Position numbers and translations under genes: made by a program. Shown here in pieces: positions 1 through 12,867 of a stretch of 64,000 bases of DNA. Origin of the DNA: Qipengyuania sp. (GTDB lineage Bacteria; Pseudomonadota; Alphaproteobacteria; Sphingomonadales; Sphingomonadaceae); assembly GCA_019745075.1 (NCBI GenBank), contig JAIETR010000034.1, positions 32,104 to 96,103 on the forward strand. The letters run 5' to 3'. The notes beneath the pieces were generated by a model. The model had not been told where the DNA came from and searched no databases. It saw nothing but the letters and a program-made list of their open reading frames with translations. How positions within the stretch are numbered: position 1 is the first letter of the stretch; every line of letters begins with the position of its first letter.

Positions 1-1
1 G

Positions 2-256
2 GAGCGCCGGACACTGCCCAACGGCGCCGAGTTCTTCGGCGCGCGGGTGGTGGTCAGGAACGAGGCGCGCGAGACCAGGCGGGTTCCGCCGCTGCTGATC
101 GTGTTGCGCGATGCGCGCGAACGCGTGGTCTATAGCTGGGAGCTGGTCCCCCCGCAGCCTGTGCTCGCCCCGGGGGAGGCGATGACCATCAACGAAGCCA
201 TGACCGATGTGCCCAAATCGGCGGTCTATGCCGACATCGGCTGGGCCCCGCGCTGA
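2..256 (+). CDS. C-terminal part of a DUF3426-like (MJ0042 zinc-ribbon family) protein, 5' end outside the window
   Basis: The frame is open from base 2 to a TGA at 254-256, so only the last 84 residues are present. The piece has the pattern of a DUF3426 C-terminal domain: a beta-rich stretch with 'VVVRNEARETRRVPPLLIVL', then a Trp-containing strand and 'LAPGEAMTINEAM'. In proteobacteria such domains end proteins that begin with an MJ0042 zinc ribbon and one membrane helix. Both of those would lie before the window and are not visible. A Met at base 47 is internal to the domain and is not the start. The family call rests on pattern resemblance. Confidence 0.55.
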   Translation, partial: ERRTLPNGAEFFGARVVVRNEARETRRVPPLLIVLRDARERVVYSWELVPPQPVLAPGEAMTINEAMTDVPKSAVYADIGWAPR

Positions 257-403
257 CCTGCTTTTCCACGTTTCCCGGGACTTTCCGAGCGCGCATCGAG
301 CTCTCCTCGCGGGCCGGCAAAGTGCTTGCGGCCACCAGGGGTGGCTGCTAGGGGCGCGCTCCTACCGGCGCTGGGCAGGCCTGCTTCCCGCGCAACTCCA
401 TGT

Positions 404-490
404 GCGGTCGTGGCGGAATTGGTAGACGCGCAACGTTGAGGTCGTTGTGGGCGCAAGCCCGTGGAAGTTCGAGTCTTCTCGACCGCACCA
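404..490 (+). tRNA. tRNA-Leu (anticodon GAG)
   Basis: The acceptor stem GCGGTCG (404-410) pairs with CGACCGC (480-486), followed by discriminator A487 and an encoded CCA (488-490). The anticodon stem CAACG/CGTTG closes a seven-base loop TTGAGGT, which gives anticodon GAG. A long variable arm makes it a class II tRNA, as expected for leucine. The T arm carries GTTCGAGTC. Confidence 0.95.
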
Positions 491-502
491 GGTTTCGTGA
501 CT

Positions 503-527
503 CAATTCAGTCCGGGGGACTGAATTG
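503..527 (+). terminator. Perfect 11-bp hairpin just 3' of tRNA-Leu
   Basis: CAATTCAGTCC (503-513) pairs perfectly with GGACTGAATTG (517-527) around a GGG loop, 13 bases after the tRNA CCA end. No T-run follows, so it may be a processing or attenuating hairpin or a repeat element rather than a classical terminator. Confidence 0.5.
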
Positions 528-568
528 GCCGAAAGCTCGCAAGCGACAGCGCAGCGGTGCAGGCCGGA

Positions 569-593
569 GAAAATCGTTCGGGGAACGATTTTC
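569..593. terminator. Second perfect 11-bp hairpin with the same GGG loop, between tRNA-Leu and a convergent kinase gene
   Basis: GAAAATCGTTC (569-579) pairs with GAACGATTTTC (583-593) around a GGG loop. The TTTT in the 3' arm gives it terminator-like character for plus-strand transcripts, and the AAAA in the 5' arm gives the same for the minus-strand kinase gene ending at 655. It could serve both convergent units. Confidence 0.55.
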
Positions 594-654
594 CGCCAAA
601 ACTCCGGAGCGATAGCGAGGGTCCGCCCGCCGATGCCAGGCCGAGCCCCGGGCG

Positions 655-2532
655 CTATGCGAAGGCCTTGGCCAGGCTTTCGACGCTCAGCGGCTTGCGG
701 ATGATCGGCACGCGCTTCGCCTTGGCCAGCCGGGCATCGTCGGCGTTGCCCGTCATCAGGGCCGTCCTGGCCCCGGGCGCAAGCTTCCCCATGCGTTCCA
801 GCGTGGCCAGCCCGTCGAGGCCGGGCATGGCGAAATCGCTGAGAATATAGTCGTAAGCCCTGGGCGTCTTCTCGATCGCGGCGATGGCCTCGTCGCCGCT
901 GGCGAAGTTCTCGATGATGGCCCCGGCATCGCGGAACTGCTCGGACAGCACCGTGCGCACCGCGTCGTCGTCGTCGATGATCATGAGCCGTTTGTCGACC
1001 AGCCAATCGAGCGCGGCCTGACCGTCGGAGCGCTCGGCGGATGGCTTGGCCTCGGTCGCCGGCAGGATCAGCTCGATCGAGGTGCCCTCGCCCACGATGC
1101 TCTCGATGCGCATCTCGCCGCCCGACTGATGCGCGAAGCCGCTGACCATCGACAGGCCCAGCCCGGTGCCCTTGCCCGGCGCCTTGGTGGTGAAGAACGG
1201 CTCGGTGACCTTGGCCAGCACGTCCTCCGGAATGCCGCTGCCGGTGTCCTTCACGCATATCCGGATCATGGGCGGATCCCTGGACGTGCCCCTCACGCCC
1301 TCGATCGCGACCGCGATTGCGCCGCCTTCGGGCATGGCGTCGCGCGCATTGAGGATCAGGTTCATCAGCGCCAGTTCGAGCTGGCCGCGATCGACGAAGA
1401 GGTTGAGCCCGCCCTTGGGGCAATTCCAGTCGATGGTGACCGTTCCGCCCAGGGCATGGTTGACCAGTCCGGCCACCGAGTCGCACAGCGAGGATGGATC
1501 GACGCTGTCCGGGGTCAGCTCCTGCTGGCGGCCGAACGCCATCATGCGGCGGACGAGTTCGGTGCCCTGCGTGGCGGCGTGGCGCATCTGGTCGACCACC
1601 AGCTGTTCGCGCTCGCCGAAGGTCAGGCGGCGCTGCAGGATGCTCAATCCCCCCAGCATCGCGGCGAGCAGATTGTTGAAATCATGCGCGACCCCGCCGG
1701 TCAGCTGGCCCAGGGCGTCGAGCTTGCCGGCGTGGACCAGCCCCGCCTCCAGCTCCTTGCGCTCGGTGATGTCCAGCAGCGAACCGGCCCAGCGCTTGGG
1801 TCCGGCCCCCACGCTGGTCTCGACAAGCTGGTCGAGGATGTGGTGACGGACACCTTGCGGCCCGATCCAGCGATATTCGAAGGTCGCGGTGTCCCCGCCG
1901 CGACCCAATTGCGCGTCGATGCGGGCGCGGTCTTCGGGGTGAATCCATTCCTGCCAATCGCGATCCCCGCGCAGCACGGAGGGCGCTTCCGAGCCGAGGA
2001 AATGGTCGAGGTCGCCGCCTCTGAAGCGGCGGAAGAACTCGCCGTCCTTCTCGGTTACTTCGTAGATCGCCATCGGCAGCGCGCGCAGGATGGACGCCTG
2101 GCGCTTCTCGCTGTCCTCGAGCTGGTGGCGCATGTTGAACAGGTCGACGAACACGCTGACCTTGGATTTGAGCACCATCGGATCGACCGGTTTGAAGACA
2201 TAGTCGACCGCGCCCATCTCGTAGCCGCGCATCAGATGCTCGGTTTCCTTGTTCACCGCCGACAGGAAGATGATCGGAATGCGCGCGGTCTGCTCGCGCT
2301 GGCGGATCAGCGCGGCGGTTTCGTAGCCGTCGAGATCGGGCATGAACACATCGAGCAGGATGACCGCGAATTCGTCGCGCAGCAGTTGCCGCAGGGCATC
2401 GCGGCCCGAGGGCGAACAGACCACTTCCGCGATCGGTTCGAGCACTTCCGACAAGGCCAGCAGATTGCGCTCGTCGTCATCGACGACGAGCACCTTGGCC
2501 GTGTTCGCGATGTTCGGCAGGCCGAGGTCCAT
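655..2532 (-). CDS. Hybrid sensor histidine kinase with receiver domains at both ends
   Basis: The 625-residue cytoplasmic protein has a receiver domain (about residues 10-125; VLVVDDDE and [11 protein letters not shown], with K in FKPVD), a PAS-like segment (about 150-260), a histidine-kinase dimerisation box [11 protein letters not shown] (about 280), an HATPase domain ending in GTGLGLSMV, and a C-terminal receiver domain (about 500-620; [18 protein letters not shown]). The HDFNN box is of the HWE/NtrB-like kind. The ATG at 2532 is chosen because it lies 5 bases after the stop of the upstream poly-HAMP kinase, so the two are almost surely co-transcribed. It probably takes part in a phosphorelay with that kinase. 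No output DNA-binding domain is present. Confidence 0.9.
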   Translation of the reverse strand: MDLGLPNIANTAKVLVVDDDERNLLALSEVLEPIAEVVCSPSGRDALRQLLRDEFAVILLDVFMPDLDGYETAALIRQREQTARIPIIFLSAVNKETEHLMRGYEMGAVDYVFKPVDPMVLKSKVSVFVDLFNMRHQLEDSEKRQASILRALPMAIYEVTEKDGEFFRRFRGGDLDHFLGSEAPSVLRGDRDWQEWIHPEDRARIDAQLGRGGDTATFEYRWIGPQGVRHHILDQLVETSVGAGPKRWAGSLLDITERKELEAGLVHAGKLDALGQLTGGVAHDFNNLLAAMLGGLSILQRRLTFGEREQLVVDQMRHAATQGTELVRRMMAFGRQQELTPDSVDPSSLCDSVAGLVNHALGGTVTIDWNCPKGGLNLFVDRGQLELALMNLILNARDAMPEGGAIAVAIEGVRGTSRDPPMIRICVKDTGSGIPEDVLAKVTEPFFTTKAPGKGTGLGLSMVSGFAHQSGGEMRIESIVGEGTSIELILPATEAKPSAERSDGQAALDWLVDKRLMIIDDDDAVRTVLSEQFRDAGAIIENFASGDEAIAAIEKTPRAYDYILSDFAMPGLDGLATLERMGKLAPGARTALMTGNADDARLAKAKRVPIIRKPLSVESLAKAFA

Positions 2533-2537
2533 TGCCG

Positions 2538-7340
<4,803 letters not shown>

Positions 7341-7559
7341 GACCCAGACTCCCTTTGAAGATCATTTTCTTCAAGCCGGCGAGGAGAACAATCCCACTTC
7401 TCCCCACAGCGGACAACCGCGTAGCCTGCAATAGGTTCCGCGGATTCCGGCGTCGAAGCAATTTGTTGCCACGCGCTGTGCGGGGGTTTGCGTTGGCGGC
7501 GGTGTCTGCCTAGAGGCGGGTCCCCCGAACCCCTCGCAGACTGGAGCAGCTTCGTCGGC

Positions 7560-7931
7560 ATGGCTACCGACCGCGACATCGAAAAGTTCATCGGCGACAG
7601 CTTCTCGTCGGTCTGGGATCTCGAGCTCCTGAGCCAGCTTCTCGACCATCCGGGCCAGGCGACGACGGCGAATGAGCTGGTCGAGCGGATGCGTTCCAGC
7701 GAGCTGATCGTGGAGCGCGGGATCGAAACGCTGGTGGCGGCGGGAATGGTCACCGTGGAGGGAGACGGACGGCTGCGCTTCAGGCCCATCGACGAAAAGG
7801 TGGCGGAATACGCTCGCCGGACACGCGAATTCTATGCGCGATTCCCGGGCAGGGCCCGCCGACTTGTCGTCGCGCGCCACTCGCCGGGGCTCGACGCCTT
7901 CGCCGACGCATTCCGGTTGCGGAAGGATTGA
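7560..7931 (+). CDS. Small hypothetical protein, winged-helix-like
   Basis: The product has 123 residues and is mostly helical. Its centre (about residues 20-80) reads like a winged-helix fold: 'ELLSQLLDHPGQATTANELVERM', a recognition-helix-like segment, then 'GMVTVEGDGRLRFRP'. No cysteine cluster or catalytic motif is seen. It is divergent from the poly-HAMP kinase gene (219 bp between starts) and one base ahead of the first DUF5985 gene, so it starts a three-gene operon. I infer a DNA-binding or regulatory role from the fold pattern only. An upstream in-frame start at 7488 is less likely because it adds low-complexity sequence. Confidence 0.75.
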   Translation: MATDRDIEKFIGDSFSSVWDLELLSQLLDHPGQATTANELVERMRSSELIVERGIETLVAAGMVTVEGDGRLRFRPIDEKVAEYARRTREFYARFPGRARRLVVARHSPGLDAFADAFRLRKD

Positions 7932-7932
7932 C

Positions 7933-8208
7933 ATGATCGCGACGCTCTCTGGTCTCGTCTACCTCCTGTGCTTCCTCACCGCCGCGCTCTGCGCCGCGCT
8001 GCTGGTGCGGAGATATTTCGCCACTCCGTCGCCGGTGCTGCTGTGGAGCGCGGCCTGCTTCGTGTTCCTGGCGCTGACCAATCTGCTGGTGGTGGTCGAC
8101 CGGGTGGTGCTCCCCGAGGTCGATCTGCGTACGGAGCGCCTGGTGCTCACCCTCCTGGCGGTGGCGGTGCTGCTGTTCGGATTCATCTGGGAAGCGGAGA
8201 GGGACTGA
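7933..8208 (+). CDS. DUF5985-like small membrane protein
   Basis: The 91-residue protein has three hydrophobic helices (about residues 5-25, 35-52 and 68-86) and a C-terminal 'FGFIWEAERD'. Length and pattern match the DUF5985 family of short integral membrane proteins, often found as tandem paralogues in sphingomonads. The function is unknown. It starts one base after the stop of the winged-helix-like gene and two bases before the next paralogue. Confidence 0.75.
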   Translation: MIATLSGLVYLLCFLTAALCAALLVRRYFATPSPVLLWSAACFVFLALTNLLVVVDRVVLPEVDLRTERLVLTLLAVAVLLFGFIWEAERD

Positions 8209-8210
8209 CG

Positions 8211-8471
8211 ATGGACCAGTTTCTGTCCGGCGCGGTGGTGATGGGCTTCGCGGTCGCGAGCCTGCTGTTCCTGTCCTACTGGCGGCGCACCCGGCAAAGC
8301 CTGTTCCTCACCTTCGCGGCGAGCTTCTTCCTGCTCGCGGTCAACTACGCCTGGCTGGCGGCGAGCGATCTGCCGGCGGAAGACCGCAGCCCGCTGTTCC
8401 TCGTCCGGCTGCTCGCCTTCGCGCTCATCATCGTGGCGATCGTGCAGTCGAACCGGGGCAAGCCGCGTTGA
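8211..8471 (+). CDS. Second DUF5985-like small membrane protein
   Basis: The 86-residue paralogue of the preceding gene has three hydrophobic segments (about residues 6-24, 31-50 and 65-80) and a charged C-terminus. The pair probably forms a hetero-oligomer in the inner membrane; that is inferred from tandem arrangement and similar size. The ATG lies two bases after the preceding stop. The gene ends 17 bases before the convergent tRNA-Gly. Confidence 0.75.
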   Translation: MDQFLSGAVVMGFAVASLLFLSYWRRTRQSLFLTFAASFFLLAVNYAWLAASDLPAEDRSPLFLVRLLAFALIIVAIVQSNRGKPR

Positions 8472-8488
8472 CGGGGAGCCGGGGAAGG

Positions 8489-8562
8489 TGGAGCGGGTAA
8501 GGGGAATCGAACCCCTCTAGCTAGCTTGGAAGGCTAGTGCATTACCACTATGCTATACCCGC
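8489..8562 (-). tRNA. tRNA-Gly (anticodon TCC)
   Basis: On the minus strand the acceptor GCGGGTA (8562-8556) pairs with TACCCGC, followed by discriminator T and an encoded CCA (8491-8489). The anticodon stem CTAGC/GCTAG closes the loop CTTCCAA, which gives anticodon TCC. The T arm contains GGTTCGATTCC. Confidence 0.95.
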
Positions 8563-8632
8563 GTGTGCCGCCCCTGGCAGGCGGCGCAGATGCCATCGAA
8601 CGGCAGGGCGCGTCAATCGCCCTTGTGACGCC

Positions 8633-9169
8633 TCAATGCCCCGCAAACGCCATCAGCGCGTCGGTCCGCACCCCCATCGCCGCGAGCGAAGCGGCCCCGC
8701 CCAGATCGGGCAGATCGATCACGAACACCGCGTGTTCGGCCACCGCGCCGGCGCGGCGCAGCAATTCGGCGGCGGCGCGCGCGGTCCCTCCGGTGGCGAT
8801 GAGGTCGTCGACCAGAACGACCCGCTGCCCTGGCTGAACCGCGCCGGGATCGATCTCGAGGCGATCGGCGCCGTATTCGAGGTGATAGTCGATGCCGAGC
8901 GTGGGCACCGGCAGCTTGCCGGGCTTGCGCACCGGCACGAAGCCGACCCCGAGCTCGACAGCCACCGCCGCGCCGAAGATGAAGCCGCGTGCCTCCATTC
9001 CCGCGACCGCCTCGGCGCCGCTCTCCCGGGCGCGGTCGGCCAGCCAGGCGACGGTGGCCGCCAGGCCCTCGCCGTGGCCGATCAGCGTGGTGATGTCGCG
9101 GAACTGGATGCCCGCAGCCGGAAAATCCGGCACCGTGCGGACCAGCGCCTTGAGCTGCTCGGGGGTCAA
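8633..9169 (-). CDS. apt: Adenine phosphoribosyltransferase
   Basis: It converts adenine and PRPP to AMP and pyrophosphate in purine salvage. The 178-residue length is typical. The PRPP-binding motif VVLVDDLIATGGTA is at residues 117-130 and the adenine-binding N-terminal region (PDFPAAGIQFRDIT) at 14-27. It is the last gene of the petABC cluster, 7 bases after cytochrome c1, an arrangement common in alphaproteobacteria although the functions are unrelated. Confidence 0.95.
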   Translation of the reverse strand: MTPEQLKALVRTVPDFPAAGIQFRDITTLIGHGEGLAATVAWLADRARESGAEAVAGMEARGFIFGAAVAVELGVGFVPVRKPGKLPVPTLGIDYHLEYGADRLEIDPGAVQPGQRVVLVDDLIATGGTARAAAELLRRAGAVAEHAVFVIDLPDLGGAASLAAMGVRTDALMAFAGH

Positions 9170-9176
9170 ACCCCGT

Positions 9177-10055
9177 TCAGTTCTTCTTGGGCTTCACCGC
9201 CGACCAGATCTGCTGCTTCGACAAATAGGCGAGCCCCGTGGCGAACAGCAGGAAGACCATCACCGCCCAGCCGGTCTGACGGCGCTTCACCAGCTGCGGT
9301 TCGGCGGTCCAGGTCAGGAAAGCGGCCACGTCCCTGGCCATCTGCGGGACGGTGGCCCGGGTGCCGTCGTCGAAGGTCACCTGGCCTTCGCTCGTCAAGG
9401 GCGGCGCCATGGCGATGTTGAGATTGGCGTAATAGGGATTGTAGTGGAGCCCCGGGCCCGTCTTTGCGTCGGGGAACTTCGCCACCAGCTCGGCCGGCTG
9501 GCCCCGATACCCCGTCAGCAGCGCGGCGACGTAGTTGGTGCCGTCGTGCCGGGCCTTGGTCATCAGCGAGAGATCGGGCGGAATCGCATTGTTGTTCGCC
9601 GCCCGCGCCGCGATGTCGTTGGGAAAGGGCGAGGGGAAGCGGTCGGTCGGCAGGCCCGGCCGGGTGGTCGTCTCGCCCGTCACCGGGTCGATGCCGGGCA
9701 CGACCTTCTTGGCGGCATAGGCCTTGATCTGCGCTTCGGTCAGGCCGAGCGCGGCGAGGTCGCGGAAGGACACGAACTTGAGGCTGTGGCAGGCCGCGCA
9801 GGCCTCGTCATAGACTTTGAGCCCGCGCTGGAGCTGGCGGGTGTCCCATTTCCCGAGCGGACCGTTGAAGCTGAAGTCGCGCTTCTCGGGATATTTGTGG
9901 AATTCGGACTCGGCCATCGGCTCGGTAAACCTGCCGTATTGGCCGAATGTCGCAAACGCCGGACCAACCCCCTTGGCGAGCGCCCACAGCGCCGCGAGGG
10001 CGAACAGCAGCCCGACCACGAAGGCGACGACACGGGGAGTGATCAGTTGGCGCAT
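9177..10055 (-). CDS. petC: Cytochrome c1 of the ubiquinol-cytochrome c reductase (bc1) complex
   Basis: This 292-residue haem subunit passes electrons from the Rieske protein to soluble or membrane cytochrome c. An N-terminal hydrophobic signal segment (residues 8-27) is followed by the haem-binding CAACH (86-90), the haem methionine ligand in NIAMAPPL (Met216), and a C-terminal membrane anchor (about 262-279). It follows cytochrome b by 34 bases. Its role as the third gene of an A-B-C operon is as expected for a bc1 operon. Confidence 0.96.
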   Translation of the reverse strand: MRQLITPRVVAFVVGLLFALAALWALAKGVGPAFATFGQYGRFTEPMAESEFHKYPEKRDFSFNGPLGKWDTRQLQRGLKVYDEACAACHSLKFVSFRDLAALGLTEAQIKAYAAKKVVPGIDPVTGETTTRPGLPTDRFPSPFPNDIAARAANNNAIPPDLSLMTKARHDGTNYVAALLTGYRGQPAELVAKFPDAKTGPGLHYNPYYANLNIAMAPPLTSEGQVTFDDGTRATVPQMARDVAAFLTWTAEPQLVKRRQTGWAVMVFLLFATGLAYLSKQQIWSAVKPKKN

Positions 10056-10089
10056 GGGGTTTGGTCTATCCGTTCTTGTGTCGCTTGCC

Positions 10090-11388
10090 TCAGGCCGCGA
10101 CCGGCTCGGCGGCCTCGCCCTTCGCCGCTTCCCTGTCGGACCCGAGCACCGCCGCGGTGATCGAGGTCGGCAGCGGTTCGGGCCGCTCGATCGTGCTGAC
10201 GATCGGCAGGATCACGAGGAAATGGAGGAAGTAATAGGCGGTCGCGATCTGGCTGAGCATGATGTAGGGTTCCTCCGCGTGCGCGCCCCCGAGGTAGAAC
10301 AGCAGCGCCATGCAGGGGATCAGCCCGAACCAGAAGAACTTGCGGAACAGCGGCCTGTAATGCCCGCTGCGCACCGGGCTGCGGTCGAGCCAGGGCAGGA
10401 AGAACCACACCAGGATCGAGGCGAACATCGCCAGCACGCCCATCAGCTTGGCGGGGACCAGAAAGAAGTCGGCGGTGAAGGCGCGCAGGATCGCGTAGAA
10501 GGGGTAGAAATACCATTCGGGCACGATCAGCGCCGGGGTCGAGAGCGGGTTGGCCTCGATGTAATTGTCCGGATGGCCGAGCAGATTGGGGGAGAAGAAG
10601 GTCAGCAGGCAGAACACCAGCAGCGCCACGCCCAGCCCGAACCCGTCCTTGGCGGTGTAGTAGGGGTGGAACGGCACCGTGTCGCTCTCGCTCTTGACCT
10701 CGACCCCGGTGGGGTTGGACGAGCCGGGAATATGCAGCGCCCAGATGTGCAGGATGACCACGCCGGCGATCACGAAGGGCAGCAGGAAGTGGAGCGAGAA
10801 GAAGCGGTTGAGCGCGGCGTTGTCGGGCGCGTAGCCGCCCAGCAGCCAGACCTGGATCGGCTCGCCCACCACCGGGATCGCGCCGAACAGCCCGGTGATC
10901 ACCTTGGCCCCCCAGAAGCTCATCTGCCCCCAGGGCAGCACATAGCCCATGAAGGCGGTCGCCATCATCAGCAGGAAGATCACCACGCCGAGCAGCCAGA
11001 TCATCTCGCGCGGGGCCTTGTAGGAGCTGTAGAACAGCCCGCGGAAGATGTGGATGTAGACGACGATGAAGAAGAAGCTGGCGCCGTTGGCGTGCAGATA
11101 GCGCATCATCCAGCCCCAGTTGACGTCGCGCATGATGAACTCGGTCGAGGCGAAGGCGACCTGCGCGTTGGAAGCGTAGTGCATCGCCAGGACGATCCCG
11201 GTCACGATCTGGACCACCAGGAAGAACCCGGCCAGTACGCCGAAATTCCACATATAGCCGAGATTGCGCGGCACCGGATAACCCGCGCCGACGGCGTTGT
11301 AGACCAGCCGCGGCAGCGGCAGCTTCTCGTCGAAGTAGCGCATCAGCCCGTTCGATGGCTGGTACTGCCTGGCCCAGGGAAAACTCAT
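10090..11388 (-). CDS. petB: Cytochrome b of the bc1 complex
   Basis: The 432-residue polytopic membrane protein houses the two b haems and the quinone sites. The quinol-oxidation loop [13 protein letters not shown] and the segment [15 protein letters not shown] are clear, and paired histidines lie in helices B and D. It lies 20 bases after the Rieske gene. The C-terminal tail after the last helix is charged and short. Confidence 0.96.
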   Translation of the reverse strand: MSFPWARQYQPSNGLMRYFDEKLPLPRLVYNAVGAGYPVPRNLGYMWNFGVLAGFFLVVQIVTGIVLAMHYASNAQVAFASTEFIMRDVNWGWMMRYLHANGASFFFIVVYIHIFRGLFYSSYKAPREMIWLLGVVIFLLMMATAFMGYVLPWGQMSFWGAKVITGLFGAIPVVGEPIQVWLLGGYAPDNAALNRFFSLHFLLPFVIAGVVILHIWALHIPGSSNPTGVEVKSESDTVPFHPYYTAKDGFGLGVALLVFCLLTFFSPNLLGHPDNYIEANPLSTPALIVPEWYFYPFYAILRAFTADFFLVPAKLMGVLAMFASILVWFFLPWLDRSPVRSGHYRPLFRKFFWFGLIPCMALLFYLGGAHAEEPYIMLSQIATAYYFLHFLVILPIVSTIERPEPLPTSITAAVLGSDREAAKGEAAEPVAA

Positions 11389-11408
11389 CGCGTGCCTGTC
11401 CTGTGCTC

Positions 11409-11990
11409 TCAGCCGACCACGATCTTGGTGTCGGAGGTGAATTGATAGTCCGGAACCTCGAGGTTCAACGGCGCGGGGCCTTTGCGGATGCGGCCGGCGG
11501 TATCGTAGTGCGAGCCGTGGCAGGGGCAGAAATAGCCGCCGTAATCACCCTTGGCCTCGCCTTCGGCGGCGCCCAGCGGCACGCAGCCCAGATGCGTGCA
11601 CACCCCCATCGTCACCAGCAGGTCGGTGTGCCCGGACTTGGTGCGCTCCTCGAGCGTCTGCGGATCGCGCAGCGAGCCGGTGGGCACGGCGTTTGCCTGC
11701 TGGATTTCGGCCGGAGTGAGACGGCGCACGAACAGCGGCTGCTTGCGGTACACCGCCTTGATCGCCTGGCCGGGCGCGATCGCGGCGACGTCGAGCTCGG
11801 TCGAGCTGTCGGCCAGGACGTCCCGCGAGGGATTCATCTGGCTGATCAGCGGCAGCAGCACCGCGACCCCGCCGACGCCCGCGGCGCTGACCGCGGCGAC
11901 ATTGATGAAATCGCGGCGCCGGACTCCGTCCGGGCCGCTGGGATTGTCGTGAACGAGCGTGGTATCAGCGGTCGCAGCAGTGTCTGCCAT
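11409..11990 (-). CDS. petA: Rieske iron-sulfur subunit of the bc1 complex
   Basis: The 193-residue protein carries the 2Fe-2S cluster that accepts electrons from ubiquinol. The cluster motifs are CTHLGC (131-136) and CPCHGSHY (155-162). The N-terminus has a Tat-like RRRDF (24-28) followed by a hydrophobic segment (31-49), which is the usual uncleaved anchor. It is the first gene of petABC-apt, so the operon promoter should lie in 11991-12147. Confidence 0.96.
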   Translation of the reverse strand: MADTAATADTTLVHDNPSGPDGVRRRDFINVAAVSAAGVGGVAVLLPLISQMNPSRDVLADSSTELDVAAIAPGQAIKAVYRKQPLFVRRLTPAEIQQANAVPTGSLRDPQTLEERTKSGHTDLLVTMGVCTHLGCVPLGAAEGEAKGDYGGYFCPCHGSHYDTAGRIRKGPAPLNLEVPDYQFTSDTKIVVG

Positions 11991-12147
11991 CAGCCCTATG
12001 CCCTGCCTTGCCTAGTCTAGCTGGCCTCCGCCGGCGGAGTGGCCGGGGACGCGAATTCCCTGTTGAGCGCGGGGGTCTGGCGACTCCCCGCCGCGCCATT
12101 CGCGCAACGCCCGAAAGGCGCGCGGAACCGGCGATTGGGCAGGGCCT

Positions 12148-12867
12148 CTAGCGGCTCCCCCCGGCATTGCCAACCGCGATTTTGGCGCGCTGCCGTTGCG
12201 CGGCGCGCAAGGATCGGATGAGCCCGATGACGCTGGTCTGACGCCCTCCGGTCGGCTCGCCGCGATGGGTGGCGCGGCGGAAGGAGAAGAACCGTTCGGG
12301 CTGGGCGTAGGTGTCTTCGCCGAGATTCTCCACCGAACCGACACCTGCCTCGTGCAGGCGCCACGCGGCGAAGCCGGGGAGGTCGAATTGCCAGCGATGG
12401 GGAGCGCCGGGCGCGAAGAAGCGGAGCCCCGCGGTGGGAAAGCGGTCGCGCAGCGCGGCATCGACCTCATAGCTCGCCTGCGCGATCGCGGGCCCGATCG
12501 CCGCCACGATCCGCGCGCGCTCGGCGCCGAGCGCCTCCATCGCGGCGAGCGTGTTCTCGAGTACGCCCCCCAGCGCGCCACGCCAGCCCGCGTGGGCCGC
12601 GCCCACCACCCCGGCCTCCGCGTCGGCGAGCAGAACGGGGGCGCAGTCGGCGGTGACCACGCCGACCAGCAGGCCGGGCCGGTCGGTGACCAGCGCGTCT
12701 CCCTCGGGTGGGGAACCTGCCCAGGGTCCGTCGACGGCCACCACCTCGGCGGAATGGACCTGCTTCGCCAGCACCAGCGGCGCCCCCGGCAGCAAGGCTC
12801 CGAGCGCGGGTTCGGCGCGGGTCGAGAAGCCGTGCGGCATCGCCGCGAGAACGCCGGCGCGCAGCAT
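12148..12867 (-). CDS. pgeF: Purine nucleoside phosphorylase / peptidoglycan editing factor (laccase-domain, YfiH family)
   Basis: The 239-residue laccase-domain protein has the family metal/active-site pattern: 'KQVHSAEVV', 'TADCAPVLLAD', 'AHAGWRGALGGVLENT' and 'VENLGEDTYAQPERFFSFRR'. E. coli YfiH removes wrongly built muropeptide precursors, and human and bacterial relatives have purine-nucleoside activity. The ATG (12865-12867) shares one base with the pepN stop (12867-12869), so translation is coupled. Upstream in-frame codons are inside pepN and are not coding. Confidence 0.88.
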   Translation of the reverse strand: MLRAGVLAAMPHGFSTRAEPALGALLPGAPLVLAKQVHSAEVVAVDGPWAGSPPEGDALVTDRPGLLVGVVTADCAPVLLADAEAGVVGAAHAGWRGALGGVLENTLAAMEALGAERARIVAAIGPAIAQASYEVDAALRDRFPTAGLRFFAPGAPHRWQFDLPGFAAWRLHEAGVGSVENLGEDTYAQPERFFSFRRATHRGEPTGGRQTSVIGLIRSLRAAQRQRAKIAVGNAGGSR

